Shown here: positions 38,486 to 50,600 of the stretch, in pieces | Layout: each line of letters begins with the position of its first letter | Numbering within the stretch: position 1 is the first letter of the stretch | Assembly: GCF_017591435.1 (NCBI RefSeq) | Contig: NC_059281.1 | Span: forward strand, 12,169,902-12,233,901 | DNA: 64,000 nt | DNA from: Portunus trituberculatus | Lineage: Eukaryota > Arthropoda > Malacostraca > Decapoda > Portunidae | Direction of reading: 5' to 3' | Notes under the pieces: model-generated | The model's database searches: none | What the model was told of the DNA's origin: nothing | What the model saw: only the letters and a program-made list of their open reading frames with translations | Position numbers and translations under genes: made by a program

Positions 38486-38751
38486 AGCCAGAGGACCGGG
38501 GTTCGATTCCCCGGCCGGGTGGAGATATTTGGCTCTGTCTCCTTTCACGTGTAGACTCTGTTCACCTAGCAGTGAGTAGGTACGGGATGTAAATCGAGGA
38601 GTTGTGACCTTGTTGTCCCGGTGTGTGGTGTGTGCCTGGTCTCAGGCCTATCCGAAGATCGAAAATAATGAGCTCTGAGCTCGTTCCGTAGGGTAACGTC
38701 TGGCTGTCTCGTCAGAGACTGCAGCAGATCAAACAGTGAAACACACACACC
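38484..38751 (+). mobile_element. tRNA-derived SINE, 5'-truncated (copy 2)
   Basis: Matches copy 1 from the anticodon 3' arm (AAGCCAGAGGACC) through the B box, body and (AC)n tail, with small differences (for example CTGGTCTCAGGCC against CTGGTCTGAGTCAGGCC). The truncation joins directly to an (AC)n array at 38430-38480. The A box is lost, so it should not be transcribed from its own promoter. Confidence 0.85.
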
Positions 38752-38869
38752 GTTCCTCCTGACCCATGCAAACCTTACACTGTCGGATGCATACATAGTC
38801 CTTTAGTGAGACACGGGAAGGAGTGTGTGGGTATTCTAAGCAGCCTTTGTGTTGTGGTGCTTTGTTTAT

Positions 38870-39087
38870 TTAACTCATTCAGTACCAGGACGCATTTCCA
38901 TATTAATTCTGCTTACTCTGTGGTGATTTTATACAGCTTCAGAAACTCATGTAGGGGGTTGATTAAGATAGTGAAGACTCTGGCCATTAATATTCTGAAC
39001 TCCATAGAACCCTCCTAATGTCAATATAATGGTCTAATCGGACCCAAATCCGAAGGTAAAAGTGTGTCCCAGTACTGAAGGGGTTAA
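38870..39087 (+). mobile_element. piggyBac-like MITE, copy 1
   Basis: Bounded by TTAA on both sides. Left end TTAACTCATTCAGTACCAGG, right end CCAGTACTGAAGGGGTTAA, which form imperfect terminal inverted repeats. Its inside (CTGCTTACTNTGTGGTGATTTTATACAGCTTC and GTGAAGACTCTGG blocks) matches the element at 42.5 kb in reverse orientation. TTAA targets with ends starting CCC are typical of piggyBac. No coding capacity. Confidence 0.75.
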
Positions 39088-39333
39088 GAAAGCTTAGAGC
39101 ATGTGTTTGGACATTTTATGGATTTCTGCTTGCGGGTGTTGTGTTGCTGAAGGAATTTACGAGGGAAAGTAATAAAACAATATTTATGTGATAGTGATTA
39201 AGGGATTTGTTGATTTTAAAAGTAGTATTGTTAAGAAATAAAGTCTTTAAGAAAATAGATCAACGAAACACATGCTGGGATGGAATTACTTTGGACTTCC
39301 TATTAAACTTATTTTTCTGATATGTCGTAGAGG

Positions 39334-39391
<58 letters not shown>

Positions 39392-39859
39392 AGAGAGAGA
39401 GAGGAGTATAGATAAATATCATAGACTCCATGATAAATGTATAAATAGAATATAAATATGTTTACATGTAAGACTTGAATTTCTTATCTTTAATGTTCTC
39501 CAGCCGTGTTTGTATCTAAGTGGAGAACTGACGTAAAAATACAAATAATATGCACATAGCTATGGCGATCCGTTTAGCTTTATTACACATGAGTCAGCGA
39601 TTACAACATGTGATTAGGAGTTCATTACACGCTGCTGTCCTCAGTTGGGCAAACAGTTCGGTGAATTAGTGATAACGTGGCTGCTTCTAAAAGTCACCGT
39701 GAAGTTTTAATTTTCTTAACGCGTAGTGTTTTTCTTGAACCACTCATCTTGACCGCCCTCCTTCCGCCACCAAGAATAAGTTACATTGAAGAGAGGAAAC
39801 TTTCTAAGCTTTCTTTAGTTCTTTGTCTTATCCTTGGTTGGCAAAGCATTTCTTAGATT

Positions 39860-39909
<50 letters not shown>
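39334..39909. repeat. (GT)n and (GA)n arrays
   Basis: (GT) 39334-39390 followed by a short GA run; (GA) 39862-39909. Confidence 0.95.
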
Positions 39910-39912
<3 letters not shown>

Positions 39913-40053
39913 ATTTTGTTCACGATAACGCATGCACCGATATAATGTGGTGGTCTTTTTTTTTTTTTTTTTTTTCCTTTCAACCTTATCCGTTATCACA
40001 CTATTGCTGTAAAGTGAGGAAGTTTTCAATAATGTTGTGTGGCAGTTTTGACA

Positions 40054-40102
40054 GTCTAATGCACAGTACACTAACCCTTAGTTAGTGTACTGTGGTCTAA
40101 TG
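40054..40102. mobile_element. 33-bp perfect palindrome in a perfect 8-bp direct repeat (mini-insertion relic)
   Basis: GTCTAATG (40054-40061) and GTCTAATG (40095-40102) flank CACAGTACACTAAC - CCTTA - GTTAGTGTACTGTG, 14-bp perfect arms around a 5-nt loop. An 8-bp target duplication around inverted ends is the hAT pattern. The body is almost entirely lost. Confidence 0.55.
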
Positions 40103-40696
40103 GTTCCTCGCAATATTGTTACAGGAAGACGGAGATCCATGTGCGTTCTTTACCAGTTTTGGGGACTCGTTATGAGGTTAACCAGTACCGTTATTAGGAG
40201 AGTAATTTGCATGAGATATGACAGGTAATGGGTGAGTGTTTCCCCATCCGTGTCCTCACCTGAGTCTGTCCATACTTCCTCATTACTTGGTCTCACCGTT
40301 CTAAATTTTGGCTGCAGGTAAGATGTTTTAGATGTTTATAAACGTATTTCTTTACTCAAAACTTCCCACTGGTGCGCAAAAACGTGCTATGTGACTGAGG
40401 CTCCTTCGGCTTAGTGGCAACTGATGCGTCACCGTTACACGACATCTAATCTGAATTCTTTAACCGTATGTGGAGGCGGGAGCTCACGGTGGTGGTGATG
40501 GTGGTGGTTAAGTTGTAAGAAAGACTGATATGGAATTTTGAAGATATAGTTCGTTAGGTAAGGAAAAAAAAAAAAAAAAAAGAGCGAGTTGTGTAAGACC
40601 TGCAGACAGCGATAAGAGGTGGCAAGTCATGATACTGTGGTGTTTCACTGCATCCTTTATCTCTTCTTGTTAACGCCTCGCCATCCCTGGGTCTGT

Positions 40697-40775
40697 TTTT
40701 TTTTTTTTTTTTTTTTTTTCTTTTTTCCTACATTGGACATCAGTTTGACTAATGACTTGGTACTTGAGATTCGGT

Positions 40776-40860
<85 letters not shown>
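40697..40860. repeat. Poly(T) and (CT)n
   Basis: T run 40697-40719; (CT) 40776-40860, about 85 bp, ending where the dead LINE fragment begins. Confidence 0.95.
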
Positions 40861-40861
<1 letters not shown>

Positions 40862-40879
40862 GGAAGGAACAGTTTTGGT

Positions 40880-41400
40880 GTCACTGGTTTTCAATATATA
40901 TTAATGACCTATAGCTAATGGGAATAGTAGCGATGTTTGTAAGTTTGCGGGTGACACGAAGATGAATTAAGTACAAAGGACAATAGTAAAAGGATACAGG
41001 GGATGAGTGGTATTCCTTATGAAACGAGATTGAAGCTGTTAGATCTACATTTCTTAGCTTAGAGAGACGTAGGTGGAGAGGGGACCTGATAGCTGTCTTT
41101 AAGTGGTACAGGTGATACAACAAGTGACGTGACGTAAGCAAAATTCCCAGGATCATTAATTTAGCTAGAACAAAGAAAATGGTTCAAACTTGACCAGATC
41201 AGAGTTAAGAAAGAGATAGGAGGAAATTACCTTTCGAATAGATTGGGAGATAAATGGGATGGACACTGTAATCAGGTTTTTAGTGCTGAATCATAGGAAG
41301 ATTTGAAATTTAATGAATGAGGATGACAGTTGGAAATAGAGAGGTATATATTTTTTCATACAGGGAATGCCACTTGCTTTCTGTAGTATCTTTTATCCTC
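40880..41400 (+). mobile_element. Decayed LINE reverse-transcriptase fragment
   Basis: In shifting frames it reads IYINDL, KFAGDTKM (from FADDTKM), YETRLKLLDL, RRRWRGDLIAVFKWY and NRLGDKWDGHCNQV, in the order of an L2/CR1-type RT C-terminus but with an internal deletion between the FADD region and the RRxRGD motif. The end (CAGGGAATGCCACTT) resembles the terminal part of such elements. It starts right after a (CT)n array. Stops and frameshifts show it is dead. Confidence 0.6.
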
Positions 41401-41536
41401 TTATGTTCCTATATTTAGAGCTGCTATCGAGTTGGAAGCATGGCGTCTGTTACTTTGTAAGATTTGTTAGATTAAATGTCACGCTGGATATGCAACAGTC
41501 TTGATCTTAAGCTTGATAAAGTTAAAGGAAATATTG

Positions 41537-41539
<3 letters not shown>

Positions 41540-41596
<57 letters not shown>

Positions 41597-41754
41597 AGGT
41601 CGTAGAGGGATTTTCCTATCTTGGTGACGACATACAATAAAGATAACAGTTGTGTTCTTCACCATGCCTGGAAAACTACAATGTCACTCTCACCGTTACT
41701 TGCACTGCGTCTTTTCATGCACTTCCGTCACCATAACCACCACTATCACCATCT

Positions 41755-41804
<50 letters not shown>

Positions 41805-41980
41805 AAATATTTAGACAACGAAATACAAAAGAATAACGAGAAGGAAAAGAGAAAAAAGGAAGGAAATATTAGGAAAAAAAAGAATGAAGAACGGAGAAAT
41901 AAAGTTGAAAGGAGAAAAAAAAAAGAAAAGAAACGCTGGTCACTTCCCGTTGTAAGTACACGAGGAGGAGAAAAAAAAAT

Positions 41981-42047
<67 letters not shown>
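41540..42047. repeat. Three (GA)n arrays
   Basis: 41540-41595, 41757-41802 and 41982-42047, with purine-rich sequence between the last two. Confidence 0.95.
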
Positions 42048-42052
<5 letters not shown>

Positions 42053-42471
42053 CCCCTATAGCCTCCATGACAACTACTACCAATACCTAATGTTCTTTAC
42101 CAATCACTTCTCTCCCCATCTTTCCCTCACCTTACAGTACTCACCCTGACTCTTGTCCATCTAGGCCAGCGTTGTCTGCAGGGGCCTGGGGAAGTTAGGG
42201 TGCGCTTGGGGTAGGAAGGTGGAAGCGAGGATGACTGAGGTGGCGTGTGTCATGATGAGTGGTGAAACATGACTATAGAGAAAGGAGTGGGGAAGAGAAC
42301 TGGGTTGTCTGGCTGTCACTTTTTACTCTTAGTTTGCCCTAGGCTGTTGTGACTTGAAAGATTGGACGAAGCTAATTTTCTTTTATCCATTTGCATGTTT
42401 TTAAGTGTTTTTTGTGAATGTATTTTTTTTTTTCTTTTAGTGTTTGTCAGGGTGGAATCGTTGTTCTATCC

Positions 42472-42671
42472 TTAATCCCTTCAGTACTGGGACGCTTTTT
42501 TTACCATGAGTTTTGAGTATAATTAGACGATTTTATTGACATGGAAGGCAAAAGAATAATAATCAGAGTCTTCACTATTCTAATCCCCACGTAAGTTTCT
42601 GAAGCTGTATAAAATCATCATATAGTAAGCAGAATGAATATAAAAACGTTTCATGGTACTGAAGAGGTTAA
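42472..42671 (-). mobile_element. piggyBac-like MITE, copy 2 (inverted)
   Basis: Starts TTAATCCCTTCAGTACTGGG and ends GTACTGAAGAGGTTAA. Its reverse complement aligns with the 38.9-kb element nearly throughout (GATTTTATACAGCTTCAGAA, AGTGAAGACTCTG, GCGTCCCAGTACTGAAGGG). It is 200 bp against 218 bp in copy 1. Non-autonomous. Confidence 0.75.
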
Positions 42672-43466
42672 CTTCCAAACAGTCTAGAGTCTGTACCGTC
42701 GCCAGCTCGAAAGAAGAGATGGAGTATTATGATTTGAGTCTTGCATGCTCATTACTCCTTAGTCCATCCCTTTACAAATGCTTCAAGCGAATAAAATGTA
42801 TAGTGGCAACTGACTGGCTGATTGACTGATTGTTCTTATTGACTTACTGACTGATTGGCTGGATTATTGATTGTTTTATTGACTGACCGATTGTTAACCT
42901 ACGTATTCCCAATCTACCAACAACATACCGACTGCCTGCCTGATTCCCTAACTTACTGATTATTGTTTTCTCACACTTATTGCTTTCTTTTCTATTTACC
43001 CACTAATTGCTATTATCTATTTGTCTATCTACCAACATAACTGACTGCCTGCCTGACTAACTGACTTCCTGAGTTTATTTGATTGACTAATTGCTTATTT
43101 ACCTACCTATTTACCTGCTTGATTCCATGACTATTTAGTTCATGGTGCCACAACAAAGTAAAATGGCGTGGTTACCAACTTACTGAGATTGAAGGCGAAC
43201 GCAAGCAGGACACAGCGATTGAGCCTTGTTGATTGCTTGCTTAGTCCATGCAGAGGTTGACGAACTCGGGTTTCCTGCCTCAGTGTCCTCCTGCAGACAT
43301 CGAGGCCGCGAGGCTTGACTTTGAAGTTCACCGTTGAAGTTGCGCTGGTAGTGGTGGTAGTGGCTGTAGTAGTTGTGGTGGTGGTGGTCATCTTTTTCCT
43401 GCTTAAGGTGCCTGGTTTGTCTTTATTTGCCTTCTTTTTTCCTTTTTTTTCCTTGTTCTTTCTTTT

Positions 43467-43629
<163 letters not shown>

Positions 43630-44482
43630 CAAACATTACATTTCCAGTACCAATACCACTACGCACGCAAGTGCATATTTTTAGCATCTCTAGCCAAGCT
43701 GCTTTACATAATGGTGTGTAAAACTTTCTTGGTAACACAAGAGAAATATTGCGGCCTATGATAAGAGATAGATACAGATAAGCTACATACGCACTACTGC
43801 ACCAGCCAGCAAGTATGTGGAAAACACGTGGAGTAAAGGACATGGAAGTCATTAGCATACCTTATTTGACAAAACTGCTTTTTTTTTTCTATGGATCATA
43901 ATTCTAAAACCCTTCTGCGTTGCACCTTTATTATTTTTCAAAAGTCCTTACTTGAAGTTATGGAGGATATTAAGGATGTTTTGGTTTTTGCGATAGATTA
44001 GCAAGATTTCTACATTATTGACAAGAGAAACACTCTTGATAACCCGGCTCATTATCTCAGTGGCCTTTGAAAATATAGTCATGGTGAGAGATCAAAGCGT
44101 TTCGCAATATGAATCTAACTGTGATGCAAATCTGTAAATGACGTCAAATGCCACGCACTGCCATTGTTGTTATCATTACTAGCCTCTCATTCCGCTGCAT
44201 GACTCACCTCTAACAATAATTGATGTGCAAATACGTCAGATGTCAAGCAAATAGTGTAATACATCAGACAATATACAAAATACTTAGCCATGTTATCAGG
44301 AATATAGAAAAAAGAAGTACTGATAAGAAATATTTTACGGAAGGATCATGAAAAGATTCTACTCATTTGTGGCGAAATATCTGAGTTGGATTAATGAAAA
44401 ACGACTCGGCGAAGGAATTAGTGTAGAATCTTAAGAACGAAATCTCTCTCCGATTTTTGTGGTGCGGAATAGTGTTGGAAAA

Positions 44483-44800
44483 GCCTTAGTGTTATCCATA
44501 CATCTATTTATGAGAAGCTATGAATTTGTGACTCGTATGAAAAATTGAGCTTAACGAACAAGGAAATAACGAGCCGATATGTACGTTCGAAATGCCTCAG
44601 TGTGATCCATATCTATTTATAAGACGCTATTAATTCATAACTGGTACGAAATATTGAGCTTAACTTAACGAAAAAAAAAGAAACAACGAAAGAATTTGCA
44701 CGGAAAACTTCAAATCAAAAGCTATTCATAAATGTTACGATGCTGTGTATGATGTATGGAAGGCCTTAGTATTATCTCACTATTTAAATATAACATTAGC
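44483..44800. repeat. Degenerate ~111-bp tandem repeat
   Basis: GCCTTAGTGTTATCCATA (44483) and GCCTCAGTGTGATCCATA (44594) start two units sharing TCTATTTAT, GACTCGTATGAAAAATTGAGCTTAAC-like and AACGA blocks. A third start, GCCTTAGTATTATC, is at 44763. Confidence 0.55.
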
Positions 44801-45058
44801 TATAGGATGGGTAAGGCTGGCGGTCACGAGGCCAACATGTGATCGTCGCTAGTGTTAGTGACGGGAGCGTGGTTGCCTACATACACTCTACCTACCTACC
44901 TAGTCACTTTTCAATGTAACACCTTTATTTGACTTTCTCCCCCTATATTTCAACTCCTGCGAGGTAAAACAGAACATGCTGGATCGTACCTTTATATAAT
45001 TTGTATTGTATGTACTTTGTGACTGTCGTTGAATGTCAAAGATTTACATTAAGTATTC

Positions 45059-45061
<3 letters not shown>

Positions 45062-45120
<59 letters not shown>

Positions 45121-45220
45121 CAATTTCTAGCATGGCAAACAGGAAATACATTTTTAGCCGTGCACATCACCATCGTTGGAAAAGAAAGTTCGTTCATAGT
45201 TGGTTGAATTTATATGAAGT

Positions 45221-45267
<47 letters not shown>

Positions 45268-45322
45268 GCCAGGACAGTAAAACTCACTTGTTCTTTTTAT
45301 GTCTAAGAGTTAAACGGTTTGT

Positions 45323-45391
<69 letters not shown>

Positions 45392-45572
45392 GTGTTATTT
45401 CAATTTTGCTTGACATAGGTACTGTATCATTTTCTCTTCTTGTTATTATTAGTTGTTTTGTTGTTACAAGTAGCCAGTCAACCTTCATATTTCAACTTTT
45501 TTCACGTTGTTCATTAGTAGTTCAAAGACAGCCATAGGTCACACTGTACGGTACGCTGTCGTACTCTTGTTG

Positions 45573-45611
<39 letters not shown>

Positions 45612-45702
45612 CATCGTAATTTTATAATCGTGCACTAGTTGTTTGTAGATGTTTCCCTTGCTTTGTTCTTATGCTTCGTCTCATGGCCAGAATGTAGCAG
45701 CG

Positions 45703-45750
<48 letters not shown>
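45062..45750. repeat. (GT)n, (CT)n and three (GA)n arrays
   Basis: (GT) 45062-45116, (CT) 45223-45263, (GA) 45327-45388, 45574-45609 and 45705-45750. CT and GA arrays 63 bp apart can pair. Confidence 0.95.
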
Positions 45751-45751
<1 letters not shown>

Positions 45752-48504
45752 GTGTGCCTGGCGTACGATATAAAACAAACGTCCCTGAATGGTGCTGAGT
45801 CAGGCAGGCACCACACCACCACGCCACAGGCACCAGCTAGCTACTGGCAGGCAGGGATTAGTGAGCTGGCCTTCCTGCATTCATACCTCCTCCCATGCGT
45901 GCCTTCCTGCTCTTAACACGCAAAACAACACTTGATACACAAAGAGCGCGTCACGGTACAAAAATTAAGAATGCGAGGAAAACTAAGAAGCCATAAGGTT
46001 TACATGCAACTTTCCTTCTAACGCACCATTTGCAGCTCTGTAGTGACATTTGAGCGATGCACGTCTGCTGGCGCCTTCATGGTCACGTGCAGGCCCTTCA
46101 AAAGATGACCTTGTTCAGTGATTAACGGCATACTGGAGGCACTCAGGCACGGAACTACTGGAGCTGCTACAGGAAGTCATTGTCTCGCGGCAGAACACAC
46201 GTGTATGGGAAAGAAGACAAGGGAAAGGAGTGAGACTGGCGGGAGATGAGGCTTAAGTCACGTGGCCCTTTGAAATTCAGTTACGTAATGCCTCTCTTTT
46301 ACATAACAACTTAAGACAGATCGTGTTTTTAATACAGACTTGTTAGAAGTATTACTGATATCCTGAAGTACCAGATTATAACCTACTTTGTGTTGTATTA
46401 TTGTGCCGCTGGTGTCTGGTAGGGCGCGGTGACACAGTACTAGTTGGGAGTTCTCGCGCCACACCGTACATAAACCCAGACAGGCACGCCCAATAAAACA
46501 GTGATTTCCTGTTCTCATTAACTCCGCTTCACGTCGAGTTTTACGTCACCGTGCACGCAGCGCTGAGCATAGTTTCCGTGGGAATTTCTACAGTGACTAT
46601 TCATGTTCCTGTTTTGCCGCCCGCCTCACCTTCGGTTACTATTGGGCGAGTGGGGGAAGGACGAACTCTGCCAGCCCACGTCGTACACGTGATGGCTTGT
46701 CACATGACTCAGGTCTGTGTATGTCGTGGAGAGAGAGAGAGAGAGAATGCCATTTTTCCTCACTGTATATAATCTATAATCGCGTTATAAGCATTAATAT
46801 AACGCAAGAAAACACGCCTATGGAAATAATTCGTATCGAGAGGTACAGTACGTTACCCTCCATAGTGTATAAACATGTGATAAGATAAAGTAAACATACG
46901 AGGACTATAACTGCTACTGCTGCTGCTGATGATGATGATGATGTCCGTCTAGCAGCTATTAGTGTGGTTTGCTTTGGTTTAGCGATTAGGAGTGTAAATC
47001 TAGAAGCCGCGTGGCCTCTGTTACTTGCAATATGTCATGGTAGGAAGCGGTGAGTGGCGGGATTAAGAGCAAGACTAGAATATGAGTTGTATGCTATGAT
47101 AGCCTGTCGCCCTTGCTCTCGTGCAGATAAATGCCTCGGACTTGAGTTACGGTTTCAAGACGGCTCTTGAGTCGGTCTTGGGATACACAATGCTAGTAGT
47201 AACAATACTCATAGGATCTAGAGCTGTTAATAATGTTGCTGGAAGTGTGGAAAACAAGAAGTGACGCGATACCGAAAGGTGCTGAAAAATAAGTTTAAGT
47301 GATTTGGTTGTAGTTTCAAAAGCTGACCGTTCCAAAGTGATGAAGGTTAAAGAAGGGCTCGGAGATTTCAAAGCAACGGAAATGAAGATGCAGTAACAAA
47401 ATGTAAGTCTATAGAAAGTCAAATGAGTTGTGTAATCAGACAGCTGAAGGAAGAAGTAAAAAAAAAAAAAATGCTGTTTGTTATTCATTTATAGCCTTTT
47501 AGGTGTTTATGCGCCACATTTACCCACCGAGCAGCGCTCATGGAAGTGTGGAAGTGTGTCAGCGACTGACGTGTCTACGGTGTTTGTTGAGAAGTGACCG
47601 TATGTTATGAGTGTTCAAATTGCCTACTTCTCTGCCATCATCTCAAAGGATGATTCACACTCAACTAAGCCTTGGTCTCTTTGCAAGCTTGTGTCAGACC
47701 TTGCAATTGAACTATAAGACAACAGTGTACTACTAGGAATAGAGTTATGGACGAGCAAAAAGAATACAATATTAGGTCACTAACCAAGATATTCATGCAG
47801 TGGTTTGGTATATTATGTTAAACTGCCTAATTTAACGGTATTTACCTTCAGCTAAGCTTACTTGATATGACGCCAATCCAAAGGTGGCCTGGCTGTGTTT
47901 GGTCTTCATAAAGGACTAAACATTTCAATTAAAACCAGCTGTCTCTGATATCTACTTCACGCAGCTGCTTAGGGTGGGTGCCTTTAAATGACGAGATTTT
48001 ACTAATTACCTAACTGTAGTAATAAACGGCGAGGAAGTTCACATTTTCGGATACCGTTTAAACGAAATGCAATATATCCAATATATAGATTAGAATTTAT
48101 ATTTACTATAACAGGGAATGCCACGTTTAGGCTTATTAGCACATTGCAGCTTCCTTTACGTTAATATGGTGTTACTAAACCCATCCCAACTGTAATTATA
48201 TTTGCTTTAGTATGTTAATACTCAAAATAAGAGTTTCAACTTATGAGCTACAAATTAATATTTTGCTTATGAAACTATTTGAGTTATTCTTAGATCATGA
48301 CTTCTGTAGCTTCCGAATGCCTACGAAATAAAGGAAATTAAACATGATATTCACTCTACCAACAAATATTTTGTAAAATTACATTGTAGACTTTAACATT
48401 ACAGAAATAGCTAGGCTGGTTGTTATATTAGTGGACAGCACACGACGCCTGGTGGTGACAGCTCGGTAGCAACATTATATCATAGTAAAAGACTTGATTG
48501 TTTA

Positions 48505-48507
<3 letters not shown>

Positions 48508-48547
<40 letters not shown>

Positions 48548-48852
48548 AGTGCTTGCATAATTGGATTTCTAGGCTTTCAAGATAGATATCCAAGGATGAT
48601 GTAACACGGCTATCAATTAAAAACATCGCGACACAGTTATGGATGCCCCCATCGTGCTTGCGCGGTGTCATGTAAAGCTCTGCGTCCGCAAGGCTCACAC
48701 AAGCTCAGGCCGCTACGCACTAAATGACGCCAGCTGATAACACCCGATCCTCAGTTACGGGAATGTTCTGTTGACCTAAATATCCATGTTTTCCCATTTT
48801 TATAACTTCTAAAATGACACTTACAAGAGAGAGAGAGAGAGAGAGAGAGAGT
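48508..48852. repeat. (CT)n and short (GA)n
   Basis: (CT) 48508-48543 and (GA) 48826-48851. Confidence 0.9.
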
Positions 48853-49251
48853 AGCTGAGGGACTCATGTACTCAGCGAGGGCCGCGCAGCACGTGCCAGG
48901 GATAGTCATTTCTCATCATGACGCGCCACTATTTCAGCTCTTCTGGCTTTCCCGTGCTCCCCTGGGACAATTCCTGTGGCAGCGTCTTGTCGGGTCCAAG
49001 TGGAGTGTTTGAGGGAGTAGTCTATGAAGCAAGCTTAGGGGATGGCGTGGGTTTCCAGGGAAGTCTTGCTTGGGTGTAAAATCCCCACAATGCAGTAAGA
49101 AGCAACGTGACTCTCGGAGAACAGGGCGGCCTTGTTGTGTAGAGTCACTGTCACTGATAGGACAGAGCGCCTCGCAGCTCTCATAGAGATGTGCAGTAGG
49201 TATAACGTGCATGCAGTGTTTCGTGGTGTATGGGCAGTGCCACGGTCCAGA

Positions 49252-49255
<4 letters not shown>

Positions 49256-49323
<68 letters not shown>
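49256..49323. repeat. (TA)n array
   Basis: About 68 bp of TA followed by a G run (GGTCGGGGGGGG). Confidence 0.95.
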
Positions 49324-49325
<2 letters not shown>

Positions 49326-50118
49326 TCGGGGGGGGCAGTGCCTCGCCATGTTTAGTCAGCAGCCTTGTCATCACTCGATCTGGCACTGCAAGCTAGATAG
49401 TGCTATACCAACAGTCCAACACACCTGCAGTAGTAGGTACTCTACCGTATGTGCGCCACCCGAGTAAGGATGACCCAGCGTACTCTTGAGAGTACGTGAG
49501 GTCACTCACATATTCATTGTAATTGCATTCATAAAATAAATCTAAAAACATTCTTTGAATTTACTTTGGAAAGATGACAAGATAACAGGTATTTCAATTC
49601 TACCGATGTATAAACTATAAATTCAATACATGCTTGGTCATTGATTGGGGGTCAGAGAATACCTGTTCAGGTAAAAATCTCGTTAGAATGTATATACTAT
49701 ACCTAGTACACTATACATTGGATAAGCTGAGTTATATGCGGACGATTGATCAGCCATACCACTGACTGTAATAGTACTATTAAAAAAAAAAGTCAAAATA
49801 TCATTTTAGAAATGCAGGCTTTCAACTGTTATATAGGCGTTCTGAAGGACACACCAATACAACAAAAGGCAGCGTTGCGTGTTTGTCAGACTTGTAACCA
49901 TTGGGAATGAGAATGATGATGGTATGAAGATTTGAAAGGTTAAGGCACTAATGTTTGTCAGAATCTGGTGACCAGGCGGAGACAATCTGAGTTTGTCTCG
50001 TACATCACTTGATCAGTCGCCGTGCTTCACCTAAAAGAGGATAGCCAGGAAAAGTAAGTTGAGTTGCTGTGACCTTGTAGTGCGGCAGAACCTGGTGGTT
50101 AGCAGTCCTGCCCTCGTG

Positions 50119-50319
50119 TGTGTGTGTGTGTGTGTAACAAACTGCCACACCTCATAGATATTTACATTTGTGATTTGATACCACAAAATTTACATCCAGT
50201 GAAGTTAGACTTCGGGCTTATGAAAGAATAGAATGACTACCTAGAATTTAACACAAGTGTATAAACAGCCACCAAATATATGCAAAGAAAAGACACCATA
50301 ATATCCTTGAACATCAAAC

Positions 50320-50363
<44 letters not shown>

Positions 50364-50560
50364 AATATAGGGAAAACTTGGACGGAAATTCATTTACAAT
50401 GAAGTAAAGTTATCGTATGTATCAGATAAAAGCATGGAATTGTCATTAGCATTAGCATTTCCATCAATAAGTGTTGTTGTTGTTGTTGTTGTTTTCTTAC
50501 AGAGAGAGAGAGAGAGAGAGAGAGTCATAAGTTACATAATTTCTCAATATGCATTTTAGA

Positions 50561-50597
<37 letters not shown>
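50119..50597. repeat. Short (GT)n, (GTT)n, (GA)n and (CT)n
   Basis: (GT) 50119-50136 and 50321-50361, (GTT) 50472-50492, (GA) 50501-50524, (CT) 50562-50597. Confidence 0.9.

Positions 50598-50600
<3 letters not shown>

Noticed and set aside
48110..48140. CAGGGAATGCCAC shared with the LINE fragment end at 41.37 kb
   Set aside because: Only 13 bases match and nothing around it aligns, so chance is enough.
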